Positions 1 through 5,234 of a DNA stretch of 5,234 nt are shown piece by piece. Source of the stretch: an uncultured Methylobacter sp. (GTDB taxonomy: Bacteria > Pseudomonadota > Gammaproteobacteria > Methylococcales > Methylomonadaceae); contig CAIKYI010000166.1 of assembly GCA_903831545.1 (NCBI GenBank), forward strand, positions 1 through 5,234. The letters run 5' to 3'. Below the pieces are notes generated by a model. The model did not search any database. It had not been told where the DNA came from and was given only the letters and a program-made list of their open reading frames with translations. The first letter of the stretch is position 1; each line of letters opens with the position of its first letter. Position numbers and translations under genes: made by a program.

Positions 1-272
1 GATGTTTTATTGAAAATAAAATTCATGAAAAGTTTGAGCATAAGGAAAAATCGATACGAAAGGATGCTGAGTTGATTTTCTTATTAATGGATAGCTTAGC
101 CTGTCCGCATATCTCGACTGAATTTAAAGAAAAATTACTTAATATTTACGGTGTTTCTGATAAAGAATTACAAAAAGAAGTAATAAACAAAAGGGAGCAA
201 TGGTTTACTAGTTGGAAAAGTTTTGATTTCAGAAAAGAGCTGGACGCTAAACGAAGTAAAGAGGTATATTAA
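1..272 (+). CDS. C-terminal part of an unrecognised protein (5' end outside window; possibly a defence-type reverse transcriptase tail)
   Basis: An open frame enters from the left edge (first full codon at position 3) and runs about 89 residues to TAA at 270-272. An internal TTG at 72 is not needed as a start, because the frame is open to the edge. The visible protein is charged and probably helical: a Lys/Glu-rich stretch, then a hydrophobic helix AELIFLLMDSLACPHIS, then a Lys/Glu-rich segment ending WFTSWKSFDFRKELDAKRS near the C-terminus. No catalytic motif lies in this part. The hydrophobic Cys-Pro helix and the aromatic WFTxW segment recall, from memory only, the helical tails of Abi/DRT-type antiviral reverse transcriptases. 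That would suit the defence-like gene downstream but cannot be shown here. Base composition is AT-rich, unlike the helicase gene that follows. The coding call is fairly safe; the function is unknown. Confidence 0.6.
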   Translation, partial: CFIENKIHEKFEHKEKSIRKDAELIFLLMDSLACPHISTEFKEKLLNIYGVSDKELQKEVINKREQWFTSWKSFDFRKELDAKRSKEVY

Positions 273-322
273 GCGCTCCTGCATCCGTCTAAATAGTAGC
301 ATCCACACACAAGCGGGTTGTT

Positions 323-591
323 ATGGTTCTCATATCAATTGAAAAGCATAATCGAAGCATCATTGACGGGGTGCTTCATTTTTTATCTCTTCATGGCTCG
401 TATTCTATGGTACAGAGCCATCAATCTCAAACGAAGGCCTTTTTCGTTATAGATTTAATTTCAAGAACAATAAATTCTATCCTGTACAAATTCAAATTGC
501 TAATGGGAAGTCTATGCTGTATGCCTAAGAAGACTACCAACAAGCAAAACTAATCCCGCCTGACACTCCGATACTGCTAATAACACCATGA
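323..591 (+). pseudogene. Degraded gene overlapping the PLD-helicase start (ATGA), function not recognised
   Basis: Two overlapping frames here look like pieces of one decayed gene. The frame beginning at ATG 323 is open and reads MVLISIEKHNRSIID onward. From 367 the neighbouring frame is open and gives a protein-like run with RYRFNFKNNKFYPVQIQIAN up to a TAA at 526-528. The same frame then continues as EDYQQAKLIPPDTPILLITP and ends in a TGA at 589-591 that overlaps the ATG of the helicase at 588. An ATGA overlap with this conserved-looking tail is what a translationally coupled upstream operon partner would leave. I infer at least one frame change between about 367 and 440 plus the nonsense codon at 526. 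I do not recognise the family. Alternatives are an unrelated pair of chance open frames or a readthrough stop. The 323 frame taken alone (to 553) is not a convincing gene. Confidence 0.45.
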
Positions 592-3314
592 CTCTACGTC
601 GTTTTTCCTCCCGTACCCATCGCCTAGATCAAAGCTTTTTAGCCGAGCAGCTTAAAGGGGCAAAGAGCTATCGCCGGATTGCCGGTTATTTCACCAGTTC
701 ATTATTTGAAGTGGCTAATGAATGGTTGGAGCAAATACCCGATGTCAAAATTGTCTGCAATGTCGATATTCATCCTGATGATCTGAAAGTGGCGCAAGTA
801 CGCGAAGCCAAGATGCTGGGACGCTGGAATGCCAACGCTATTGAAGTGGAAGCTTTGCTAAATCGTGATCGGTACAAACGTTTGGATGCCTTTTTACAGC
901 AGCGTGGACAGGTGATTCGAGTCGCGCCCGACAGCGTGTGCGGTTTTTTACATGGTAAGGCTGGCGTCATTGAGCGTGCCGATGACCGCAAGATTGGCTT
1001 TATCGGATCGATGAATGAAACCAGCAATGGCTGGCAGCGTCATTATGAAATTTTGTGGGAGGATGATGCTCCAGAGAGTGTCGCCTGGATTGAAGCTGAA
1101 TTCGACTATTTGTGGAATGCGGCAAAGCCGTTGCCAGAAGCAGTCTGCAAAGAAATACGCCGTCGCAGCCATCGCCATGAGGTGGTGTTAGATGAAATTG
1201 TCGACGATGACAATATCGCTCCGGCGGTTTTAATTGAATCCCCCCTGTATCGGGAAGGCATGTCGCTGCAACCTTGGCAGCAAAGTTTTGTATCGGAGTG
1301 TTTGAAGCATTATCGTGATTACGGATTTGTTCGGTTATTGCTGGCCGATGAAGTGGGCTTGGGTAAAACCTTGTCGTTGGCGGTCGCTGCGTTGGCCTTG
1401 TGTTTACTGAATGAGAAGGAAAAACGCCGACGTAAGCCAGTGATCATCTTTGCTCCTGCGACGCTGTGCGAACAATGGCAAACCGAATTATTGGATAAGT
1501 TAGGCATCCCAACTGCGCGTTGGCAAACTACCAAGAAGGTCTGGCTTGATGTTAACGAACGCATCATTTCTCCTGTGGGCGCTGAGCATATTGCTGCCTG
1601 TCCGCTACGCATCGGTATTGTCTCAACCGGATTAATGATGCGCGATTCTAGTGAAAAACAGCATTTGCTGGATTTGAGTTACGGATTGGTAATACTGGAT
1701 GAAGCGCATAAAGCCCGTACACGCCAAGGATTTGGCAAAAATGCCGGTGAGCCCAATGAATTATTGGCTTTTATTACTGCCATTGCTGCACGCTCAGATC
1801 ATGTATTGCTGGGAACCGCTACCCCGATTCAAACCACGCCGGAAGATTTATGGGATTTGGTGCGGGTACTGCATCAAGGTAAAGGTAATTTTGTACTGGG
1901 TAATGATTATGCCTGCTGGCATAAACCCGCCGAAGTGCTGCCTATTTTATCCGGTGAACAAGATGTAATAGATGTAGAGAGCGCCTGGGAATTATTACGG
2001 TCTCCATTACCGACAGTCAATTCAACCTTAGATAATCCGGTGCGTTTGTTGTACAGCGCAATACGGCAAGATTTATGTTTGTCTCCACGGCACAGTGAAG
2101 CGGGCCGGTTTGCTGATTTAGATAGGGGGACTCGCCAGGATTTGGAGCTTGAATTGGAGCGCCGGGTTGCTAATGCGCCTTTCTTTCAACGCGAAAATCC
2201 GTTTGTCCGGCATGTGGTCTTACGCAAACGCACCACGCTGGAAGAAGCGGGACTGCTCAAAACTGTTGGCGTAAACGTGCACCCCGATGCTAATCGCGTT
2301 AAAGATATTCATGGCTTTAATGCCTTATTTGAAGGCTTGGCGGTACGTACCGATGAACATTTTCGTGAAGCCTACAACGAGGCCAGAACCTTCGGCAAGG
2401 TGTTGGGCAAACGTGGCGGATTCATGAAAAATCTAATGCAACAGAGGATTTGTTCCAGTATTGTTGCTGGCATTAATACGGCCACCGCATTGCTGGCAGG
2501 TCGTACTTTACATGAAGAAAGTGATGATTTGGAACAAGATGTCGCGTTGCAAACCGATGAAGAGCGTGCGGTTCTGGAATTGTTATTGCACCGTCTAAAG
2601 AAAATTGATATCGATCCAAAGTGTGAGGCTGTTTTGCATTATTTGGTCAATGAAGGTTGGCTTGAACTGGGTTGTATTATTTTTAGCCAATACTACGACA
2701 CTGCCCGTTGGCTTGCCGATTCACTGGCTGTGCGTTTCCCCGATGAAGCTATCGGTTTATATGCCGGTGCGGGACGAAGCCGGTTATATCAAAAAGGTGA
2801 TAGTGTCGGAATCGAGAGAGAACAGCTTAAACTTATGGTGGCGGAGCGTAAAATTCGTGTCATGGTAGCAACCGATGCGGCGTGTGAAGGCTTGAATTTA
2901 CAAACCTTGGGCACCTTGATCAATGTTGATTTACCCTGGAACCCGACAAAGCTTGAGCAGCGTATCGGACGCATCAAACGCTTTGGACAGGTGCGTGATA
3001 ATGTAGACATGCTGAATCTGGTGAACGAGCAGACAGTCGATGAAAAGGTCTATGAGCGGTTATCAGAACGGATGCGTGATAAATTCAATTTATTTGGTTC
3101 TTTACCTGACACGATCAAGGATGACTGGATTGATGATATAGAAACTCTGGATGAAAAAATGGATCAGTATATAGACGCGCAAAAGCGTGCAACTGGATTT
3201 GATCTACGCTACAACACCCATCTAACAGCATCAGATAAAGATTGGCGCGATTGCTCAAATGTATTATCGCAACGTGATTTTGGTACTTTGATGAGGGAAG
3301 GTTGGGTAAAGTGA
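588..3314 (+). CDS. PLD-nuclease / SNF2-family helicase fusion protein, probable phage-defence protein
   Basis: This 908-residue protein most likely acts on DNA in the cytoplasm, combining ATP-driven translocation with phosphodiester cleavage. Residues about 1-180 form a phospholipase-D-like domain. It has an HKD-type motif H122-G-K124 with Glu129 where Asp is usual, followed by GFIGSMNETSNGW (S141, N143), the GSxN element of the family. Residues about 225-430 are the first SNF2/RapA-type motor lobe: DEVGLGKT Walker A (K260, T261), IIFAPATLCEQW (motif Ia), DEAH at 371-374 and GTATP at 409-413. Residues about 430-690 are a long helical insert. The second lobe has IIFSQYYDTARW near 697-708, ATDAACEGLNLQ at 761-772 and QRIGRIKRFGQ at 791-801. 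All motor motifs are intact. ATG 588 is the only start after an in-frame TGA at 561-563. There is no clear Shine-Dalgarno, but the ATGA overlap with the decayed upstream gene suggests translational coupling. G+C is visibly higher than in the flanks, suggesting separate acquisition. The defence role is inferred from architecture; DISARM, Dpd and Mokosh systems use PLD and helicase modules but arranged differently. Confidence 0.93.
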   Translation: MTLRRFSSRTHRLDQSFLAEQLKGAKSYRRIAGYFTSSLFEVANEWLEQIPDVKIVCNVDIHPDDLKVAQVREAKMLGRWNANAIEVEALLNRDRYKRLDAFLQQRGQVIRVAPDSVCGFLHGKAGVIERADDRKIGFIGSMNETSNGWQRHYEILWEDDAPESVAWIEAEFDYLWNAAKPLPEAVCKEIRRRSHRHEVVLDEIVDDDNIAPAVLIESPLYREGMSLQPWQQSFVSECLKHYRDYGFVRLLLADEVGLGKTLSLAVAALALCLLNEKEKRRRKPVIIFAPATLCEQWQTELLDKLGIPTARWQTTKKVWLDVNERIISPVGAEHIAACPLRIGIVSTGLMMRDSSEKQHLLDLSYGLVILDEAHKARTRQGFGKNAGEPNELLAFITAIAARSDHVLLGTATPIQTTPEDLWDLVRVLHQGKGNFVLGNDYACWHKPAEVLPILSGEQDVIDVESAWELLRSPLPTVNSTLDNPVRLLYSAIRQDLCLSPRHSEAGRFADLDRGTRQDLELELERRVANAPFFQRENPFVRHVVLRKRTTLEEAGLLKTVGVNVHPDANRVKDIHGFNALFEGLAVRTDEHFREAYNEARTFGKVLGKRGGFMKNLMQQRICSSIVAGINTATALLAGRTLHEESDDLEQDVALQTDEERAVLELLLHRLKKIDIDPKCEAVLHYLVNEGWLELGCIIFSQYYDTARWLADSLAVRFPDEAIGLYAGAGRSRLYQKGDSVGIEREQLKLMVAERKIRVMVATDAACEGLNLQTLGTLINVDLPWNPTKLEQRIGRIKRFGQVRDNVDMLNLVNEQTVDEKVYERLSERMRDKFNLFGSLPDTIKDDWIDDIETLDEKMDQYIDAQKRATGFDLRYNTHLTASDKDWRDCSNVLSQRDFGTLMREGWVK

Positions 3315-3429
3315 AGTGAAGTCATTTCAAATCTAATCTAAACTGAACTGAACAATAGCTTGGTTGCATTATTGTCCAAATTTAGGATTGGTATTTGCTT
3401 ATACTGGAAATAATCAATGCTGTATTGTA

Positions 3430-3435
3430 TATAAT
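3430..3435 (+). promoter_or_regulatory. Possible -10 box (TATAAT) upstream of the small membrane protein
   Basis: A perfect TATAAT lies 56 bases before the ATG at 3492, in the AT-rich gap after the helicase gene. No good -35 hexamer is found 16-18 bases upstream, and the TG at 3426-3427 is one base too far away for a classical extended -10. This is a weak call in AT-rich DNA, but the position suits separate transcription of the following gene. Confidence 0.25.
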
Positions 3436-3491
3436 GTTTCACTAGATATTAATTTATGCTGCGCATCAAACTACAAATTTCTTAACTCAAA

Positions 3492-3842
3492 ATGAATGAT
3501 ATGCTCTTTATAATTATCTCGGGGATAGTTGCAATCATTATCCTGCTGGCGAATTATCTGTATATAAAACGTGTAACGAAAAAGCCTTTTCTCGCAGCGC
3601 GAAAAGATATTCTTTTAAGGCTGGCTTATGAATTGGGTAGAGGGAAAACACTAACACTTATCCACGTGCAATCGATCATAGATGAAATACTATTAAAGAA
3701 TGGTCTTAAGCTTGGTGCAATAAGCCCAAACGAAGCCATTGAAGACCTGGTTAGAGAGATCATCCCTTCTCTTCCATTCGAGGAAGCAGAGAAAGAAGAA
3801 CTCGCAAGGTCGCTTTGCGAGCTTAATTCGAAGGGAAAATAA
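3492..3842 (+). CDS. Small single-pass membrane protein of unknown function
   Basis: The 116-residue product starts at ATG 3492. ATG 3501, three codons in, is an alternative, and neither has a clear Shine-Dalgarno. Residues about 5-25 (LFIIISGIVAIIILLANYLYI) form one hydrophobic helix. It is followed directly by a basic stretch, KRVTKK, which by the positive-inside rule puts the remaining roughly 85 residues in the cytoplasm. This soluble part is amphipathic and charged, with predicted helices around 33-48, 57-71 and 82-110 and an acidic Glu-rich segment (FEEAEKEELARSL). No enzymatic motif is visible and I do not recognise the family. It lies 177 bases after the helicase stop without overlap, so it is probably not part of the same translational unit. 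The base composition is AT-rich like the flanks. Its length and the sensible membrane topology favour a real gene. Confidence 0.6.
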   Translation: MNDMLFIIISGIVAIIILLANYLYIKRVTKKPFLAARKDILLRLAYELGRGKTLTLIHVQSIIDEILLKNGLKLGAISPNEAIEDLVREIIPSLPFEEAEKEELARSLCELNSKGK

Positions 3843-3932
3843 TATGGAGCAGTCCATGATGGGGAAGGCTGTTTGAGAACCGTCATTCTTATGTATTCAC
3901 TCACAAAAACCGCGATATAAACTATCTAATTG

Positions 3933-3953
3933 AAAAATTTATATTAAATTTTT
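3933..3953. terminator. AT-only perfect hairpin, possible bidirectional terminator
   Basis: AAAAATTTA at 3933-3941 and TAAATTTTT at 3945-3953 are perfect 9-base inverted arms around a TAT loop. The arms supply A-runs on one side and T-runs on the other, so it could act in either direction. It lies about 90 bases beyond the stop of the small membrane protein. With no G:C pair in the stem it would be unstable, so a chance AT-rich palindrome is equally possible. Confidence 0.3.
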
Positions 3954-4027
3954 GGGTGAAACCTCAATAGAGCCGAGGAAACATTCCCGAAAAAATCGAA
4001 AGCCACACATTGAAAATCTGATGATGA

Positions 4028-4171
4028 TTATGTCAGAATCAAGGAAAGATATTATTCTTTCGTTATCCCAAAGACTTCAAGATCGCTGATACTGAAATGG
4101 AAGCACTTAAACTAGATCGACATGAATTCCATAGTGAATGGAACTATAAGATCTCACCCCTTAAATCCTGA
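4028..4171 (+). pseudogene. C-terminal relic of an ISAzo13-like transposase
   Basis: The open stretch after a TGA at 4025-4027 ends at TGA 4169-4171. It encodes KDFKIADTEMEALKLDR, then HEFHSEWNYKISP. From memory, ISAzo13-family DDE transposases end in the same style: a 'KxSDxEM' segment, a short helix, then H-x-F-x-x-x-W-N-Y-x-I-x-P close to the C-terminus. Only about the last 40 residues are recognisable. The catalytic DDE core and N-terminal region are absent, and sequence upstream of about 4050 does not read as the rest of the protein in any forward frame I followed. It is therefore a dead fragment, not a mobile element. The family call rests on recollection of the terminal motif and needs a profile search. 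Confidence 0.6.
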
Positions 4172-4196
4172 TTGGCAAGGTCATTTTGTTACAGTA

Positions 4197-4285
4197 GTTT
4201 AGTGGGGTTGAAAAAGGAATTCGAAATATTTCGTTAAAAAAATATTTGTAAAATCGTGGGAATACATAAATAAGCCCCACTGAAC
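4197..4285. repeat. Spaced inverted repeat, 11-base arms, just after the transposase relic
   Basis: GTTTAGTGGGG at 4197-4207 matches the reverse complement of CCCCACTGAAC at 4275-4285 in 10 of 11 positions, and the mismatch would be a G-U pair in RNA. The arms enclose 67 bases that include the palindrome CGAAATATTTCG. The position, 25 bases after the transposase relic stop, makes an insertion-sequence end or a small non-autonomous repeat possible, but no target duplication was found. Confidence 0.4.
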
Positions 4286-4364
4286 ATCTATCTCCATGAT
4301 GAATGATAATTCAAAAAACAGTTTTCGTATGAAATCGAGAAAATCTAAGCCATTTTTCATTTTT

Positions 4365-4384
4365 GAGCTTCGCTCGGTTTTTTT
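4365..4384 (+). terminator. Weak intrinsic-terminator-like hairpin with T-tract
   Basis: GAGC (4365-4368), loop TTC and GCTC (4372-4375) form a short stem, followed by GG and seven T (4378-4384). The stem is only four base pairs, so termination would be weak. No intact forward gene lies just upstream; it could be a remnant of the region's former gene content. Confidence 0.3.
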
Positions 4385-4405
4385 GCTCCAATTTCTGCAC
4401 CGGCT

Positions 4406-4445
4406 ATTGGTCAGTGGAAATAGTTGCAAGCTGTTTTCGACCAAT
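4406..4445. repeat. Short spaced inverted repeat, 7-base perfect arms
   Basis: ATTGGTC at 4406-4412 and GACCAAT at 4439-4445 are perfect inverted copies separated by 26 bases. The arm length alone could arise by chance. It is recorded because it sits in a run of such repeats. Confidence 0.25.
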
Positions 4446-4483
4446 TAACCTCTACTTTTAGATCGGTTAAAAAAACGAAGGTG

Positions 4484-4557
4484 CAAAGATAAATGCTGTC
4501 GATAGTCTATAATATAAGGTATGCCAAAATATTATATCTTTTAACAAATTATCTTTG
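4484..4557. repeat. Nested inverted repeat (9-base outer and 8-base inner arms)
   Basis: CAAAGATAA at 4484-4492 pairs perfectly with TTATCTTTG at 4549-4557. Inside it, TATAATAT at 4508-4515 pairs perfectly with ATATTATA at 4529-4536 around a 13-base loop. The two sets are concentric, so the 74-base segment can fold into one interrupted hairpin. The outermost flanks GGTGC and GTGCCC extend the partial complementarity with a one-base offset. It could be a small non-autonomous repeat, a structured RNA or a remnant of element ends; nothing decides between these. Confidence 0.4.
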
Positions 4558-4620
4558 TGCCCATTAGATTTGATGAGTTACAAAAACTAAGCTGTGCACT
4601 TAAGATGATAGCCAACCATT

Positions 4621-4686
4621 ATGTTGACAACCCATGAAAATGACCAAAACTATTGAATTTACAGGCTCTAGTGCACTTGTCAACAT
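4621..4686. repeat. Spaced inverted repeat, 10-base perfect arms
   Basis: ATGTTGACAA at 4621-4630 and TTGTCAACAT at 4677-4686 are perfect inverted copies enclosing 46 bases. The right arm overlaps the second copy of a direct repeat GTGCACTT (4671-4678; first copy 4594-4601). The arms look like terminal inverted repeats of a 66-base element, but the flanks show no clear target duplication. Confidence 0.4.
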
Positions 4687-4765
4687 TTTGATACTACACT
4701 TTGGCGCGGCAGTCGGGTAAAACTAAAATCCCCTTATTTTTCGTTTCAAAACCAAAAGGATTTCA

Positions 4766-4798
4766 ATGAATTATGAAAAAATATTGACTTCAAAATAA
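4766..4798 (+). CDS. Possible 10-residue leader peptide upstream of the RlmN-like gene
   Basis: ATG 4766 opens a ten-codon frame, MNYEKILTSK, stopping at TAA 4796-4798. A strong Shine-Dalgarno AAGGA (4756-4760) sits five bases before the ATG, clearly better than the one before the TTG start 41 bases further on. Short translated leaders control several ribosome-modification genes by attenuation. That is known biology of the wider group and not shown here. I see no obvious competing hairpins around the downstream start. It could also be a chance good ribosome site in AT-rich DNA. Confidence 0.3.
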   Translation: MNYEKILTSK

Positions 4799-4839
4799 TC
4801 TCACTAATCGTTACATTTTAATATTACTAAGAGACACTA

Positions 4840-5234
4840 TTGAAGAAATCCTTTTATGACTTAAATTATTCTGATTTGGAAATGATTGTAAATCAGAATA
4901 ATTTAAACCACTCGGCAGCTGCAGTTCTTTTTAATTGGCATTATAAGAAAAAGAAAATACTCAATGCTTTGATAAAATTTCCAAATGTTCATTGGCCTTT
5001 TTTCAAAACAATTTCGACTTTTCCCTACCCGAAATCGATATAGTTCATGAATCAAAAGATCGAACCGTAAAATTTCTTTTTAATCTTAAAGACAATCATA
5101 AAATTGAAACCGTCCTTATTCCGTTTCACAAGAAATATTCTATTTGCCTTTCATCGCAGGTTGGCTGTGCAATGAATTGTTCTTTTTGTTTTACTGGAAA
5201 ACAAGGACTTAAAAGAAATTTGACTACCAGTGAA
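4840..5234 (+). pseudogene. RlmN/Cfr-family 23S rRNA adenine methyltransferase, frameshifted, 3' end outside window
   Basis: This family of radical-SAM enzymes methylates A2503 of 23S rRNA, at C2 (RlmN) or C8 (Cfr). The start TTG 4840, with a weak AAGAGA upstream and an in-frame TAA at 4828-4830, gives KKSFYDLNYSDLEMIV, the usual N-terminal accessory domain. It reaches LFNWHYKKKK and then loses family sense and stops at 5041-5043. The next frame, open after the TAA at 4944-4946, continues with FDKISKCSLAFFQNNFDFS, then HESKDRTVKFLFNL, IETVLIP and SSQVGCAMNCSFCFTGKQG, to the right edge. Cys codons at 5166, 5178 and 5187 form the CxxxCxxC 4Fe-4S motif. The join lies in the A-rich run at about 4945-4957, where restoring one A would fuse the frames. 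This indicates a pseudogene, a sequencing error or, less likely, frameshift decoding. The C-terminal catalytic Cys and the RlmN/Cfr-deciding residues lie outside the window. A good -35-like TTGACT lies at 4784-4789 but no matching -10 follows at 17 bases. Confidence 0.8.

Larger units (their letters stand above)
4172..4765. other. Gene-free stretch with several spaced inverted repeats
   Basis: No convincing gene is seen between the transposase relic and the region upstream of the methyltransferase. The sequence is AT-rich and carries four spaced inverted repeats, a 12-base palindrome CGAAATATTTCG at 4222-4233, a terminator-like hairpin and a repeated GTGCACTT (4594-4601 and 4671-4678). The repeats are listed separately. 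The segment probably consists of debris of insertion sequences or small non-autonomous repeats, but no complete element with target duplications could be delimited. Confidence 0.5.

Noticed and set aside
273..330. Possible integron attC-like or attachment site after the first gene
   Set aside because: No paired core sites with the required GTT/AAC ends and no stem could be made out, and there is no integrase in the window.
3352..3375. ACAATA/TATTGT inverted repeat after the helicase stop, as a terminator
   Set aside because: The stem is only six A/T-rich pairs with a 12-base loop and no following T-run.
3626..3904. Reverse-strand open frame of 92 residues opposite the small membrane protein
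   Set aside because: It is a Ser/Pro-rich shadow of the forward gene, with no motif and no independent support.
3843..3920. In-frame continuation past the TAA of the small membrane protein, about 25 sense codons
   Set aside because: The residues look mildly protein-like, but nothing ties them to the upstream protein or to a known family, so readthrough or an elongated ancestral gene is not supported.
4199..4444. Reverse-strand open frame of 81 residues beginning at a TTG
   Set aside because: It has a TTG start with an AGAGG only four bases away, low-complexity aromatic composition and no recognisable domain, and it crosses the inverted repeats and the terminator-like hairpin. It looks like a chance frame in AT-rich DNA.
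4945..4957. Programmed -1 ribosomal frameshift site in the RlmN-like gene
   Set aside because: The run does not present a canonical X XXY YYZ heptamer in the starting frame and no following stem or pseudoknot is obvious. A lost A is simpler.
1..5234. CRISPR array or tandem repeat array
   Set aside because: No regularly spaced direct repeats were found; the only notable direct repeat is the eight-base GTGCACTT pair.

Overview
The window looks like a worn accessory region of an AT-rich gammaproteobacterium-like genome. That assignment is an inference from base composition, gene style and the mix of a defence-type gene, transposase debris and broken genes. No rRNA, tRNA or core-gene cluster is present to fix the taxon. 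Legionella-like genomes would fit, but this is not demonstrated.

Layout. Positions 1-272 carry the 3' end of an AT-rich gene cut by the left edge. It is possibly the tail of an antiviral-type reverse transcriptase, at low confidence. Positions 323-591 hold a degraded gene whose reading frame ends in a TGA overlapping the ATG of the next gene (ATGA). Positions 588-3314 hold the one clear, intact large gene: a 908-residue protein with an N-terminal phospholipase-D-like nuclease domain joined to a RapA/SNF2-type superfamily-2 helicase, an architecture typical of phage-defence or DNA-restriction modules. It is visibly richer in G+C than everything around it. Positions 3492-3842 encode an unrecognised small protein with one N-terminal membrane helix.

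Positions 3843-4839 have no convincing intact gene. They contain an AT-only hairpin, a C-terminal relic that resembles ISAzo13-family transposases (4028-4171), a weak terminator-like hairpin and at least four spaced inverted repeats (4197-4285, 4406-4445, 4484-4557, 4621-4686). Just before the last gene there is a ten-codon open frame with a good ribosome binding site (4766-4798). Positions 4840-5234 are the start of an RlmN/Cfr-family radical-SAM 23S rRNA methyltransferase. It is frameshifted in an A-rich run near 4945-4957, then continues in another frame through the CxxxCxxC iron-sulfur motif to the right edge.

How the parts relate. The PLD-helicase gene and the wrecked gene overlapping its start probably formed a two-or-more-gene defence operon. 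The upstream partner has decayed (a stop at 526-528 and at least one frame change), so the helicase may now be an orphan. The transposase relic, inverted repeats and frameshifted methyltransferase suggest insertion and decay over time. No complete new system is visible. The leads most worth checking are the coupled PLD-helicase plus its lost partner, and the frameshifted RlmN-like gene with its possible leader peptide.
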